A stretch of DNA of 64,000 bases from Labilithrix sp. (GTDB lineage Bacteria > Myxococcota_A > Polyangia > Polyangiales > Polyangiaceae). The notes below the pieces were generated by a model. That model saw only the letters and a program-made list of their open reading frames with translations. It ran no database searches and had not been told where the DNA came from. Shown here in pieces: positions 1 to 8,288 of this stretch (position 1 is its first letter; the number at the start of each line of letters is the position of its first letter). The stretch spans positions 58,481-122,480 of the forward strand of contig JAHBWC010000012.1 of assembly GCA_019637225.1 (NCBI GenBank). Direction: 5' to 3'. The translations under genes and the position numbers were made by a program.

Positions 1-1
1 T

Positions 2-817
2 CGCGCGCTGGCGATTGGCGAGGAGCACGAGCTCGGACGCAACTTCGAGGAGACGATGAGCCGCGCGTTTCGGAGCGCAGTGGCGTGGGTCCTCGGCGAC
101 GTTTCGCATCTCAGGACCCACGTGAAGCCCGCGTGCGCGGAGTTCGAAGAGCGCAACCACCTCTTCGCGTGGCTCCTCTTCGCCGGGCATCACAGCTGGC
201 TGACGCTGATGGAGCGCGGCATCGGCGACGACGCGACGAAGGAGCTCGACGAGATCCGTCGCCGAGTGAGCTCGAGCGAGCTCGAGATGCAGGCGTGGTG
301 GGTCGACATCGGGCGGATCCACTTCGCGCTCGCGCGCGGGGACGGCCGGACGGCGTGGGAGCTGTCCCGGCCGCAAGCGCGCCCGCTCAAGGAGCGCATG
401 CTCTCGACGCTGATGCACCGCCTCGAGGCGCAGACGTTCCTCGTCCGCGCCGCGATCCACATGGCGAAGCGCAGACGAGGCGCAGCGAAGGAGGAGATCG
501 CCCTCTCCCACAGGCGCGTCGCCGTGATGTCCGAAGTGCCCAGCCAGTGGTCGCGAGGACACGCGCTCTCTCTGCGCGCGTGCCTGTCATCGATCTCCGG
601 CGACCGCGACGCGACGCTGCGCGCCCTTCGCGCGGCGCGTCCGGCGCTCGCCGACGCGGGGATGCCCCTCCTCGGCACGCTCGTGGAGCTCGCGCTCGGG
701 CGTACGATCGCCGGCGACGAGGGCGCCGTCCTCGTTCGAGCCGCCGAGGCGCGGCTCGAAGGTTGGCGCGTCGATCGGGACACGGCCCTCGCCTGCACGC
801 TCCCTGGCGTCTTTTGA
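2..817 (+). CDS. C-terminal part of a multidomain Ser/Thr kinase/ATPase-TPR protein (5' truncated)
   Basis: The frame is open from the first bases of the window to a TGA, so this is the 3' end of a longer gene; 271 residues are visible. The sequence is all-helical and rich in Ala, Arg and Leu, and reads like degenerate tetratricopeptide repeats. The tail pattern (a helix ending AGMPLLGTLVELALG, then GDEGAVLVRAAEARL, then a short W-containing end) matches what I remember of the C-terminal region of large myxobacterial kinases that carry an N-terminal kinase domain, a central AAA-type ATPase and C-terminal TPR-like repeats. No catalytic motif is inside the window, so the kinase assignment is inference from family resemblance. 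An ATG at 56 is internal and is not taken as the start. Confidence 0.5.
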   Translation, partial: RALAIGEEHELGRNFEETMSRAFRSAVAWVLGDVSHLRTHVKPACAEFEERNHLFAWLLFAGHHSWLTLMERGIGDDATKELDEIRRRVSSSELEMQAWWVDIGRIHFALARGDGRTAWELSRPQARPLKERMLSTLMHRLEAQTFLVRAAIHMAKRRRGAAKEEIALSHRRVAVMSEVPSQWSRGHALSLRACLSSISGDRDATLRALRAARPALADAGMPLLGTLVELALGRTIAGDEGAVLVRAAEARLEGWRVDRDTALACTLPGVF

Positions 818-845
818 GCGCCTATGCGCCCTTCAGTGCACCGCG

Positions 846-1229
846 TCACCGCTTCGGCGCGCGGCGTCCGGTCGTGAGTATCCATTGGCAGTCGCAGCTG
901 CTGGTGATCGGGACCTGCGCTGCCATGGACACCGCGTCCAGGCATTGGGCGCACCTCCTCTCGTAGAAGCCGTACTTGTTGCAGCCACGCACGCTCCAGA
1001 GCACGTCGTCGTCGCTCGTGATGTGCAGCTGGGCGGCAGGACACTTGAAATCGATCGAAGCGCGTTGGCTCAGCGGCACCTTCGGCGGCGCCGGCTCGCT
1101 CACGGCGCAGGCGACGACGAGCGTGCCGATGAGCCCGCACGCGGCCGTCGCCGCCAGCGGCCTTCGAGACGGCGCAGCTCCTCCGGGACGTCGTCGGGCA
1201 CGAGCGCGCGCGAGCGTCGAGGGCGTCAT
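846..1229 (-). CDS. small Cys-rich lipoprotein, unknown function
   Basis: 127 residues. An Arg-rich N-terminus is followed by a hydrophobic stretch ending LVVAC, a good lipobox, so the mature protein should start at Cys41 and be lipid-anchored. The mature part is about 87 residues with six cysteines (FKCPAAQL, VRGCNKYGFYERRCAQCLD, SCDCQW), suggesting a small disulphide-stabilised domain. The ATG at 1229 has no strong ribosome-binding site, but it is the last start before the signal peptide. It is convergent with the upstream kinase tail, with only 28 bp between the stops. I do not recognise the family; placement in the envelope is the only supported statement. Confidence 0.6.
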   Translation of the reverse strand: MTPSTLARARARRRPGGAAPSRRPLAATAACGLIGTLVVACAVSEPAPPKVPLSQRASIDFKCPAAQLHITSDDDVLWSVRGCNKYGFYERRCAQCLDAVSMAAQVPITSSCDCQWILTTGRRAPKR

Positions 1230-1366
1230 CGCGAATCGAGCGGGGCGGTGGATCCGCGGCGCGAGCGCGTTGTCACGATGCGAGAGGAACGCATGGACTC
1301 TCGAGCGTAACTCGAATTCGTCGAATCCGGACAGTGCGGGGTCGCAGAGGACGCGGGACTCGCGTC

Positions 1367-1951
1367 TCAGGCGGGGGCGGGCGCGAGCGTCGTCGGGCCG
1401 GTCGGGCCCGGCTGGAGCAGATCGGCGAACAGCGCTCGGTAGTGCACGAAGGCCTGCCGCAGCTCCTCGGTGTTCATCCGCGCGCCGGCCCCGGCCTGCG
1501 CGAGCTCGCGCGCCGCGCGGTAGTGCTGGACGACGTCGGGGTGGTCGACGGAGAGGTCCGCGGCGCGTTGCTCGAAGCCGCTGTCGGCGGAGTAGCCGCG
1601 GGCGCGCATGACCTCCTTGATCAGCTCGCTGGCGTGCCCCACCGCGCCGCGCGGATCGTCGACGAACTGTCCCTGGACGCTCGTCCATGCGGACGTGAAG
1701 CGCCCGCGGTCGGTCTCGCTGAGCTCGTGCAGCTCGATCTCGTCGACGTGTCGCGCGCGCGCGGCGAGGACGTGCTGCCCTTTCCGCGCGCCGTAGCGCT
1801 CGACGGCGCGATCGTACTCCGGGCCGAACCGCTCGCGCAGGGCGACGGCGCGCTGTCGTGCCATTCGGCTGAGCGTCATCGACACCACGATGGCGAGCGC
1901 GACCAACCCCAGCGCGACGACGACGGCCCAGGCAATGTTCGTTTCGGTCAT
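1367..1951 (-). CDS. membrane-anchored conserved hypothetical protein
   Basis: 194 residues. Residues 5-25 form one N-terminal transmembrane segment (IAWAVVVALGLVALAIVV). The rest is a soluble, charged helical domain with the block LRERFGPEYDRAVERYG near residue 42 and the closing block LRQAFVHYRALFADLL. I remember this pattern (RFGPEYDR, RGRF.., QG.FVDDPRGAV, DLSVDHPDVVQHYR) from a hypothetical family common in actinobacteria and scattered in proteobacteria. Its function is unknown to me. The ATG at 1951 is chosen because GAGGGAAA lies about 7 bases upstream; an in-frame ATG at 1972 would add seven residues. It is transcribed alone, divergent from selO. Confidence 0.65.
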   Translation of the reverse strand: MTETNIAWAVVVALGLVALAIVVSMTLSRMARQRAVALRERFGPEYDRAVERYGARKGQHVLAARARHVDEIELHELSETDRGRFTSAWTSVQGQFVDDPRGAVGHASELIKEVMRARGYSADSGFEQRAADLSVDHPDVVQHYRAARELAQAGAGARMNTEELRQAFVHYRALFADLLQPGPTGPTTLAPAPA

Positions 1952-2278
1952 GACCGTTTCCCTCGGCGGCATGCGGGAGCAACCTGTGTGCCGCTGTGCG
2001 CGGCGGGGCGCACGGGCGGCGCGACGCGGCGGCGACGCGCATTTTCCCGCAGGCCCTGCGCGCTGAGCTCGGACGCGCCGGCCGACGTCGAGCGCGCCGC
2101 GCTCGGGAGGCAAAGTGCTCCGCTGACGACAGCTCGTCGTCGAGTCTCGGGTCGCGTGTGGCCTGACGCGAGCGATTGCGTGGTGAGCTCCGGCGTGGCC
2201 GGGTGAGATGCGCGAGGAGCGGACCGCGCGCGACGGACTCTCCCGTCCCGCGCGAGTGCGGCGTAGGCTGCGCGTCGG
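1952..2278. other. intergenic region, divergent, no gene seen
   Basis: About 330 bp between the divergent membrane protein and selO. It must hold both promoters, but I see no convincing -35/-10 pair. The short open frames inside it are Arg/Ala-rich and typical of non-coding high-GC DNA. No repeat or RNA gene is evident. Confidence 0.4.
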
Positions 2279-3760
2279 ATGTTCGCCTTCGACAACACGT
2301 ACGCCCGGCTCCCCGCGCGCTTCTTCGAGCGCGCGACGCCCGCCGCGGCCCCGGAGCCGCGCCTTATCAAGGTCAACCGCCCGCTCGCCGAGCTGCTCGG
2401 CGTCGACGCGGAGGCGCTCGCGTCGCCGGCCGGCGCGGAGATCCTCGCGGGCAACGTGGTGCCGCCGGGCGCGGACGCGATCGCGCTCGCCTACGCGGGC
2501 CACCAGTTCGGGCAGTTCGTCCCGCGGCTCGGCGACGGACGCGCGATCTTGCTCGGCGAGGTCGTCCTCAAGGACGGCCTCCGGCGCGACATCCAGCTGA
2601 AGGGCTCCGGGCGGACGCCCTTCTCGCGCGGCGGCGACGGTCGCGCGGCCCTCGGCCCCGTGCTTCGCGAGTACATCGTCAGCGAGGCGATGGCCGCGCT
2701 CGGGATCCCGACGACGCGCGCCCTCGCCGCCGTGACGACGGGCAGCCCCGTCGCGCGCGAGGAGCTCCTGCCGGGCGCGGTCCTCACGCGCGTCGCGGCG
2801 AGCCACCTGCGCGTCGGGACGTTCGAGTACTTCGCCGCGAAGGACGATCGCGAAGCGCTCTCCACGCTGTCGTCGTACGCGCTCGCGCGCCACTATCCCG
2901 ACGCCGCGGCGCGGGGCCCGGGCGAGGGGAGCGACGCGCTCGCGCTCCTCGCGCGCGTGGTCGACGCGCAGGCGAACCTCGTCGCGAAGTGGCTCGGCGT
3001 CGGCTTCGTGCACGGCGTGATGAACACCGACAACACGTCGATCTCGGGCGAGACGATCGACTACGGCCCGTGCGCCTTCCTCGACACGTACGATCCTCGG
3101 AAGCGCTTCAGCTCGATCGATCGCGGCGGGCGCTACGCGTTCGGAAACCAGCCGCGCATCGCCCAGTGGAACCTCGCGCGCCTCGGCGAGGCCCTTCTCC
3201 CCCTCCTCCACGACGAAGAGGACGAGGCCGTCCGGCTGGCGACCGCCGAGCTCGAGCGCTTTCCGGCGGTCTTCGAGGCCGCGTACGGCCGCGTGCTGCG
3301 GGCGAAGCTCGGGCTTGCGCGCGAGGAGAGCGGCGACGCCGCGCTCGCGAGCGATCTGCTCGAGCGTCTCGCGTCGGGCCAGGTCGACTTCACGCTCTTC
3401 TTCCGTCGCCTCGCCGCCGCGGCTGCCGACGCCTCGGCCGATGCCGCCGTCGCGTCGCTCTTCGCGGAGCCCGGTGCGTTCCATGCCTGGGCCGAGGGCT
3501 GGCGACAGCGCCTCGCGCGCGAGGAGGCGACGCCCGAGGCGCGCCGCGCGGCGATGGAGCGCGCGAGCCCCGCGTTCATCCCGCGAAACCAGCGCGTCGA
3601 AGAGGCCCTCGGCGCCGCCGTCCTGAACGGCGACTACGGCCCGTTCGAGACGCTCGTCGACGTCCTCTCGAGGCCCTACGACGATCAGCCCGCGCACGCG
3701 CACCTCGCCGAGCCGCCCGGCGCCGCCATGGACGGCTACCGCACCTTCTGCGGGACGTGA
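2279..3760 (+). CDS. selO: SelO/YdiU family protein adenylyltransferase (pseudokinase fold)
   Basis: 493 residues, the usual bacterial length (about 480-500). SelO transfers AMP from ATP to Ser/Thr/Tyr of target proteins and is linked to redox homeostasis. Diagnostic blocks are present in order: YAGHQFGQF (72-80), the nucleotide-binding stretch DIQLKGSGRTPFSRGGDGRA with Lys108, and the catalytic/metal block HGVMNTDN...IDYGP, with Asp251, Asn252 and Asp261 as expected base and Mg ligands. The C-terminus ends FCGT: a cysteine sits where vertebrate SELENOO carries selenocysteine and E. coli YdiU carries cysteine. The ATG at 2279 gives the conserved FDNTY start. It is a single gene, convergent with the following glycosyltransferase (22 bp between stops). 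Confidence 0.93.
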   Translation: MFAFDNTYARLPARFFERATPAAAPEPRLIKVNRPLAELLGVDAEALASPAGAEILAGNVVPPGADAIALAYAGHQFGQFVPRLGDGRAILLGEVVLKDGLRRDIQLKGSGRTPFSRGGDGRAALGPVLREYIVSEAMAALGIPTTRALAAVTTGSPVAREELLPGAVLTRVAASHLRVGTFEYFAAKDDREALSTLSSYALARHYPDAAARGPGEGSDALALLARVVDAQANLVAKWLGVGFVHGVMNTDNTSISGETIDYGPCAFLDTYDPRKRFSSIDRGGRYAFGNQPRIAQWNLARLGEALLPLLHDEEDEAVRLATAELERFPAVFEAAYGRVLRAKLGLAREESGDAALASDLLERLASGQVDFTLFFRRLAAAAADASADAAVASLFAEPGAFHAWAEGWRQRLAREEATPEARRAAMERASPAFIPRNQRVEEALGAAVLNGDYGPFETLVDVLSRPYDDQPAHAHLAEPPGAAMDGYRTFCGT

Positions 3761-3782
3761 CCGCCTCGTCGCCGGCGGAGCG

Positions 3783-4709
3783 TCAGGAGAGGATCGTCAC
3801 CGGGACGCCGAGCTGCTCGGCCTCGCGGACGACGGTCGACAGGCCCTCGACGCGCGAGGCGTGCACGAGCTCGTCGGCCGCGCCGATCCAGCCGAGCGTC
3901 TCGCGGCGCGAGATGGTCCCGAGGAAGCGCACGTCCATGCGCCAGGCGCTCGCGAGGCGCTCGAGGTGCGCGCGCTCCGGGCCGTCGCCGAGGATCACGA
4001 GCGTCCGCTCGTCGCGCCGCGTCCCGTGGTTGGGGCTCGTCGCCACGTAGTCGATGACCTTGTCGACGCGCTTGCTCGCGACGAGCCTCCCCGCGCACAC
4101 GTAGAGGCGCCGCGCGCGGACGGCGCTGCGCTTCGCGCGTGCGTCGTCCTCCACGTCGGGGACCTCGATCGAGCCCGGCACGATCTCGGCGCAGGCGCGG
4201 AGCGCGCGCGCGGCGTCCGCCGGCAGCGTCGACGCGAGGCTGACGAGGAGCTCCTCGGAGACGAAGCGCCAGCGCGTGGCTCGGCGCGAGACGGCGCCGA
4301 CGACGGCGACGCGCGCGCGCGCGGGGAGCCCCGCCAGCAGGCGGACGTCGCCGCCGTGCGAGACGACCTCGAGCTCGGCGCTCGCGTGCGCGCCGAGCGC
4401 GATCGGAAACGCCGACGGCACGCACCAGTGCGCGACGACGCAGTCGGGCGCGAAACGCCGGAGCTCGAGCGTCGCGCGCGCCGTCCACGCGGCGGCGTCC
4501 AGCGCGCGGCTCGGCCGCTCGCGGATGCGCGTCGGCGCGCCCGGCCAGCCGAACGCGCCGCCCGGCTTCGGCCGGAAGACCCGGACCTCGTCGCCCGCAC
4601 GCTCGAGCTCTGCGACCTCCGTCTCGACGAAGTGCCCCGCAGGATCGTCGTCGTAGGCGGGATAGCTCGTCGTGACGACGGCGATGCGTCTTCGAGAGGG
4701 CACGCGCAC
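3783..4709 (-). CDS. GT4-type glycosyltransferase
   Basis: 308 residues from a GTG at 4709, which has AAGGAG about 11 bases upstream. An ATG at 4769 would overlap the divergent gene and add non-conserved residues. The protein opens with a Rossmann strand (RIAVVTTSYPAYDDDPAGHF), typical of the GT-B acceptor domain. The C-terminal half has the nucleotide-sugar domain: LVILGDGPERAHLERLA, a VRFLGTISR strand, and EGLSTVVREAE, an E-x7-E signature of family GT4. It ends directly after GVPVTILS, so the usual last 40-60 residues of GT4 enzymes are missing or very short. Substrate and acceptor cannot be told; no polysaccharide genes lie nearby. It is divergent from the aconitase-family gene. Confidence 0.8.
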   Translation of the reverse strand: MRVPSRRRIAVVTTSYPAYDDDPAGHFVETEVAELERAGDEVRVFRPKPGGAFGWPGAPTRIRERPSRALDAAAWTARATLELRRFAPDCVVAHWCVPSAFPIALGAHASAELEVVSHGGDVRLLAGLPARARVAVVGAVSRRATRWRFVSEELLVSLASTLPADAARALRACAEIVPGSIEVPDVEDDARAKRSAVRARRLYVCAGRLVASKRVDKVIDYVATSPNHGTRRDERTLVILGDGPERAHLERLASAWRMDVRFLGTISRRETLGWIGAADELVHASRVEGLSTVVREAEQLGVPVTILS

Positions 4710-4767
4710 GGGGAAAGCCGCTCCTTTTACGCCCAGCAGCGCCCGTCGTGCTAGGACTTTCGGGACC

Positions 4768-6735
4768 ATGCAAGGCCCGTCCGTCCAGATCAAGGGGCGC
4801 ATTCTCTATGTCACGGAAGACGCCGCGCTCCTCGAGAAGCAGCTCGGCGGCGAGGACATCGGCTACGACGTCGAGAAGAACGAGCCGTCGCTCGTCGGCA
4901 ACATCTCGACCGACGAGCTCACGCCCGGATGGGTTTGTTACTACTACGACGAGACGCTCGCGCGCTTTTGCCTCGTCGGCCTCCGCGGCGGCAAGGTCGG
5001 CAAGGACGCCATCAAGAGCGGCGGCTTCGGCGTCATCGTGAGCGGCATCTCCAAGGGCTGCGGCTCGAGCCGCGAGACGGCGCCCTACAGCGAGCTCAAG
5101 TCGGGCGTGCAGCTCGTCATCGCCAAGAGCATCGAGAAGATCTACCGCCAGAACGCGCAGAACATCGGCCTCCTCACGTCGACCGACTTCGGTCTCGTCG
5201 AGCGCATCCAGCGCGGCGAGTCGATCCCGATGAGCGAGTTCACGAAGGGCCTCGACCCGATCAGCGCGGCGATCGTCGAGCACGGCGGCCTCTTCGCGTA
5301 CAACCGCGCGCGCCTCGCCGGCCAGACGACGCCGCCGGCGGTCACGACGCCCGCGCGCCCGATGACCCTCTGCGAGAAGATCCTCGCCGCGCACGTCATC
5401 GTCGACGCCAAGTCGGGCGCGCTCGGCGCCGCGGCGGTGAAGCCGGGCGACGCGTTCTTCGCGCGCACCGACGTCCGCTTCAGCCACGAGTACGTGACGC
5501 CGATGGCCGAGTCGCTCTTCGCCGCCGAGATGGGCAAGGACGCGAAGGTGACCGATCCCGCGAGCGTCTTCGCGTTCCGCGATCACCTCACCTTCCTCGA
5601 CCTCGTCATGCCCCGCGCCCACCGCGAGATGGGCCTCAAGGAACAGGCCGAGGAGCTCGCCACGGTGCAGGAGTCGTTCTCCAAGCGCCAGGGCGTGAAG
5701 CTCTACGGAGAGGTCCACCGCGACGGCAAGCTCGTCGGCTCGGAGGCCATCTGCCACAACAAGGTGATCGAGGAGCTCGCGCTCCCCGGGCAGCTCGTGG
5801 CCGGCACCGACTCGCACACCTGCATGGCAGGCGCGCTCGGCTGCTTCGCGTTCGGCGTCGGGTCCACCGACATGGCGAACGCCTGGTACACGAAGGACGT
5901 CCGCGTCACCGTCCCCGAGACGGCGAAGTTCGTCCTCACGGGGCTCCTCCCGCACGGCGTGTGCGCGAAGGACGTCATGCTCCACATCCTCAGCCAGCCG
6001 TTCTTCAAGACGGGGCAGGGGATCGGCAAGGTGCTCGAGTTCGCCGGCGACGGCGTCCGCGCGATGCCGCTCGACGAGCGCGCTACCCTCACGAACATGG
6101 CGGTCGAGGCCGGCGGCTTCACCGGCATCATCGAGGCCGACGACGTGGTCGTCGACTACCTCGTGAAGCAGCGCGGGCTCGTCGCCGACGACGTGCGAAA
6201 GCGCATCGTGAAGGCCGATCCGGACGCGAAGTACCTCGCGACGTTCGAGATCGATCTGTCCACCCTCGAGCCGATGGTCGCGACGCCCGGAGACCCGCGC
6301 AACGGCGTCCCGCTTCGCGAGCTGCCGGGGACGAAGATCGACATCGCCTACGGCGGCTCGTGCACCGGCGGCAAGAAGGCCGACATGGACATGTACGCCG
6401 AGGTCCTGAAGCTCGCCGTCGAGCAGGGCAAGAAGGTCGCCGACGGCGTCCACCTCTACATCCAGTTTGGCTCGCAGGACATCCGCCGCTACGCCGAGTC
6501 GAAGGGTTACCTCGACGTCTTCGCGAAGGCGGGCGCCGAGCTCGTCGATCCGTCGTGCGGCGCCTGCATCAAGGCCGGGCCGGGCGTGAGCGACTCGCCC
6601 GACCAGGTCACCGTCAGCGCGATCAACCGCAACTTCCCCGGTCGGAGCGGTCCCGGCAAGGTCTACCTCGCGAGCCCGCTCGTCGTCGCCGCCAGCGCGA
6701 TCGCGGGGAAGATCATCTCGCCCGACGCGCTCTGA
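4768..6735 (+). CDS. aconitase/isopropylmalate-dehydratase family enzyme, swivel domain placed N-terminally
   Basis: 655 residues. The C-terminal two thirds is the LeuC/aconitase catalytic domain with three [4Fe-4S] ligands: Cys352 in GTDSHTCMAGALGC and Cys597/Cys600 in DPSCGACIKAG. The N-terminal ~185 residues are the small swivel domain (LeuD-like): ISTDELTPG, GFGVIVSGISKGCGSSRE (substrate-binding GSSRE at ~99-103) and GLLTSTDFGLVERI. In ordinary aconitase the swivel is C-terminal, so the domain order is reversed and both subunits are fused. The reaction should be a dehydratase/isomerase step on a tricarboxylate or alkylmalate, but substrate choice cannot be read here. The ATG at 4768 is used because conservation starts there; the ribosome-binding site is weak (AGGA, 11 bases upstream). 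No leu genes are adjacent. Confidence 0.85.
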   Translation: MQGPSVQIKGRILYVTEDAALLEKQLGGEDIGYDVEKNEPSLVGNISTDELTPGWVCYYYDETLARFCLVGLRGGKVGKDAIKSGGFGVIVSGISKGCGSSRETAPYSELKSGVQLVIAKSIEKIYRQNAQNIGLLTSTDFGLVERIQRGESIPMSEFTKGLDPISAAIVEHGGLFAYNRARLAGQTTPPAVTTPARPMTLCEKILAAHVIVDAKSGALGAAAVKPGDAFFARTDVRFSHEYVTPMAESLFAAEMGKDAKVTDPASVFAFRDHLTFLDLVMPRAHREMGLKEQAEELATVQESFSKRQGVKLYGEVHRDGKLVGSEAICHNKVIEELALPGQLVAGTDSHTCMAGALGCFAFGVGSTDMANAWYTKDVRVTVPETAKFVLTGLLPHGVCAKDVMLHILSQPFFKTGQGIGKVLEFAGDGVRAMPLDERATLTNMAVEAGGFTGIIEADDVVVDYLVKQRGLVADDVRKRIVKADPDAKYLATFEIDLSTLEPMVATPGDPRNGVPLRELPGTKIDIAYGGSCTGGKKADMDMYAEVLKLAVEQGKKVADGVHLYIQFGSQDIRRYAESKGYLDVFAKAGAELVDPSCGACIKAGPGVSDSPDQVTVSAINRNFPGRSGPGKVYLASPLVVAASAIAGKIISPDAL

Positions 6736-6798
6736 TCAGCTCGAGGTCTGGTCGGGCTGCGTGAAACCAGGCGCGTAGCGCGCTATAGCCAGGGCATC

Positions 6799-7392
6799 AT
6801 GGCGACCAAGGCCACCATCGAACCGAACGCACGTGTCGTGCTCGAGTACACGCTCCGCGACGCCGACGACGACGTGCTCGACGCGAGCGACGCCGAAGAC
6901 GGCGAGCCCATCGTTTACGTCCATGGTTACGGCATGCTCGTGCCCGGTCTCGAGAAGGCGCTCGCCGGGCTCGCGATCGGCGACGAGAAGGACGTGGTGA
7001 TCTCGCCGGAGGAAGGCTTCGGCGAGCGCGACGAGGAGCTCATCCTCGAGATCGATCGCGCGGAGCTGCCCCGCCCGTCCGCCGTCGCCGTCGGCGACGA
7101 GCTCGTGGCCGAGTCGCCCGACGGCGAGGAGGCGATCATGCGCGTCATCGAGGTGAAGGCCGACGCGGTGGTCCTCGACGGCAACCACCCGCTCGCGGGC
7201 GAGACGCTGCGCTACTCGGTGGTGGTGCGCGACGTCCGGCCGGCGACCGCCGAGGAGATCGAGGAGGCCGCCCTCGGCTTCGAGGACGCGGCCGAGGGCT
7301 GGGAGCCGCACGCTCACCCGACGAACGGGGCGGGCAGCGGCCTCGTGCAGCTCGGTCGCGCCCCGACCGGGGCGAAGAAGCTCGAGAACTGA
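6799..7392 (+). CDS. slyD: SlyD-like FKBP-type peptidyl-prolyl isomerase
   Basis: 197 residues. It catalyses cis-trans isomerisation of prolyl bonds and acts as a folding chaperone in the cytoplasm (no signal peptide). The first FKBP part (VVLEYTLRDADDDVLDAS, then VYVHGYGMLVPGLEKALAGL with GDEKDVVISPEEGFGER) is followed by the insert-in-flap domain (LPRPSAVAVGDEL) and the return strand LDGNHPLAGETLRYSVVV, the classic SlyD layout. The tail has a few histidines (EPHAHP) but is not the His-rich metal tail of E. coli SlyD. It stands alone, 63 bp after the aconitase-family gene, and a strong hairpin follows it. Confidence 0.9.
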   Translation: MATKATIEPNARVVLEYTLRDADDDVLDASDAEDGEPIVYVHGYGMLVPGLEKALAGLAIGDEKDVVISPEEGFGERDEELILEIDRAELPRPSAVAVGDELVAESPDGEEAIMRVIEVKADAVVLDGNHPLAGETLRYSVVVRDVRPATAEEIEEAALGFEDAAEGWEPHAHPTNGAGSGLVQLGRAPTGAKKLEN

Positions 7393-7420
7393 CGCGCGCG
7401 GCCCGGTTCGTGCGGCGCCG

Positions 7421-7445
7421 GGCCCGGTCTCCGGGCCGCGATTTT
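7421..7445 (+). terminator. candidate intrinsic terminator after slyD
   Basis: A perfect 7-bp stem, GGCCCGG / CCGGGCC, with a TCT loop, followed after three bases by TTTT. It starts 29 bp after the slyD stop. The T run is short, so efficiency is uncertain. Confidence 0.5.
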
Positions 7446-7568
7446 CGTGGCGTGGCGACCGCTCGGGCGCCGAGCCGAAGCGTGAATAACCCACGGATTA
7501 TCGCTCGAAAAGGACCCGCTTGCGCCAGCACCTGGTGCGGACTAAACGGCCTCAGGCATAAACGCCCT

Positions 7569-7591
7569 CTCGTGCCGGTTACGAGCACGAG
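7569..7591 (+). other. leader hairpin just upstream of the 7613 gene
   Basis: CTCGTGC and GCACGAG form a perfect 7-bp stem with a 9-base loop. It ends 21 bp before the ATG at 7613 and just before its ribosome-binding site GAGGA. It could regulate translation or simply be a chance structure in GC-rich DNA; no known riboswitch consensus is seen. Confidence 0.25.
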
Positions 7592-7612
7592 GGCCGACCT
7601 GAGGAAGCCCCG

Positions 7613-7930
7613 ATGACGCAGAAGACGAACCAGAACCCCTGGACCATGGACGTGCGCGTGCGTGAGCGCAATCTCAAGTCGGGCGCGCTCACCGACAAGG
7701 ATCTCGAGAAGTACCTCGGGGCACTCCCGGACGTCGCCGATCAGTCGGAGGCGTTTGGAACGTCGCAGCCCGCGCTCGCGCAGCCGCAGGTCGTCGTCTC
7801 CGCGTCTTCGGGAGTCGACGACATCGACGACGAGTCGGAGGAGGACGACGACGACATCGAGGAGGCGGAGCAGCCGGCAGGCGACACGGGCAGCAGCGCC
7901 GGTATCGACGGCGAAGGCGGAGAGCCGTGA
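7613..7930 (+). CDS. conserved small acidic protein, unknown function
   Basis: 105 residues with two parts. The N-terminal ~50 residues are basic and conserved-looking (PWTMDVRVRERNLKSG, then DKDLEKYLGALPDVADQ). The C-terminal half is a very acidic, probably disordered tail (DDIDDESEEDDDDIEEAE). I remember the N-terminal block from deltaproteobacterial hypothetical proteins, usually next to a DUF1844 gene as here. GAGGA lies 7-8 bases upstream of the ATG. The stop overlaps the GTG of the next gene by 4 bp, so the two are translationally coupled. Cytoplasmic; no function can be assigned. Confidence 0.75.
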   Translation: MTQKTNQNPWTMDVRVRERNLKSGALTDKDLEKYLGALPDVADQSEAFGTSQPALAQPQVVVSASSGVDDIDDESEEDDDDIEEAEQPAGDTGSSAGIDGEGGEP

Positions 7931-8229
7931 GCTCGCCCGGCGAGGTCGAGCCGGGCATCGACAACGACCCGCTGCCGACGATCGACTTCGCGACGTTCGT
8001 CCTGTCGCTCAGTCACTCGGCGTTGATGCACCTCGGCGAGGCGCCTCATCCCGACACGAACGCAGTCGAAGCGAACCTCCCGCTCGCGAAGCAGAACATC
8101 GATCTGCTCGGCCTGCTCGAAGAGAAGACGAAGGGCAACCTCTCGGGCGACGAGGAGCGTCTCCTTGCGCAGGTGCTCTTCGACCTTAGGATGCGTTACG
8201 TGGAGCGCTCGAAAGCCGCTCCGAAGTAG
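7927..8229 (+). CDS. DUF1844 family protein
   Basis: 100 residues starting at a GTG that overlaps the previous stop (GTGA). The core IDFATFVLSLSHSALMHLGE, the QNIDLLGLLEEKTKGNLS block and LLAQVLFDLRMRYVE together identify DUF1844, a small all-helical family frequent in deltaproteobacteria and other phyla. No biochemical role is known to me. No signal peptide or membrane segment is present. The coupling with the preceding acidic protein suggests the two work together. Confidence 0.85.
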   Translation: MSSPGEVEPGIDNDPLPTIDFATFVLSLSHSALMHLGEAPHPDTNAVEANLPLAKQNIDLLGLLEEKTKGNLSGDEERLLAQVLFDLRMRYVERSKAAPK

Positions 8230-8288
8230 CTCGGTCGGGCACTCGTCGAGGGTTCGGCTGGAGGTCTCACCGAACCGAACCCGTCGAG

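Noticed and set aside
3736..6453. A 905-codon open frame on the minus strand
   Set aside because: It runs antisense to the glycosyltransferase frame shift and the aconitase-family gene, is Arg/Ala/Asp-rich and has no motif; long antisense frames are expected at this GC content.
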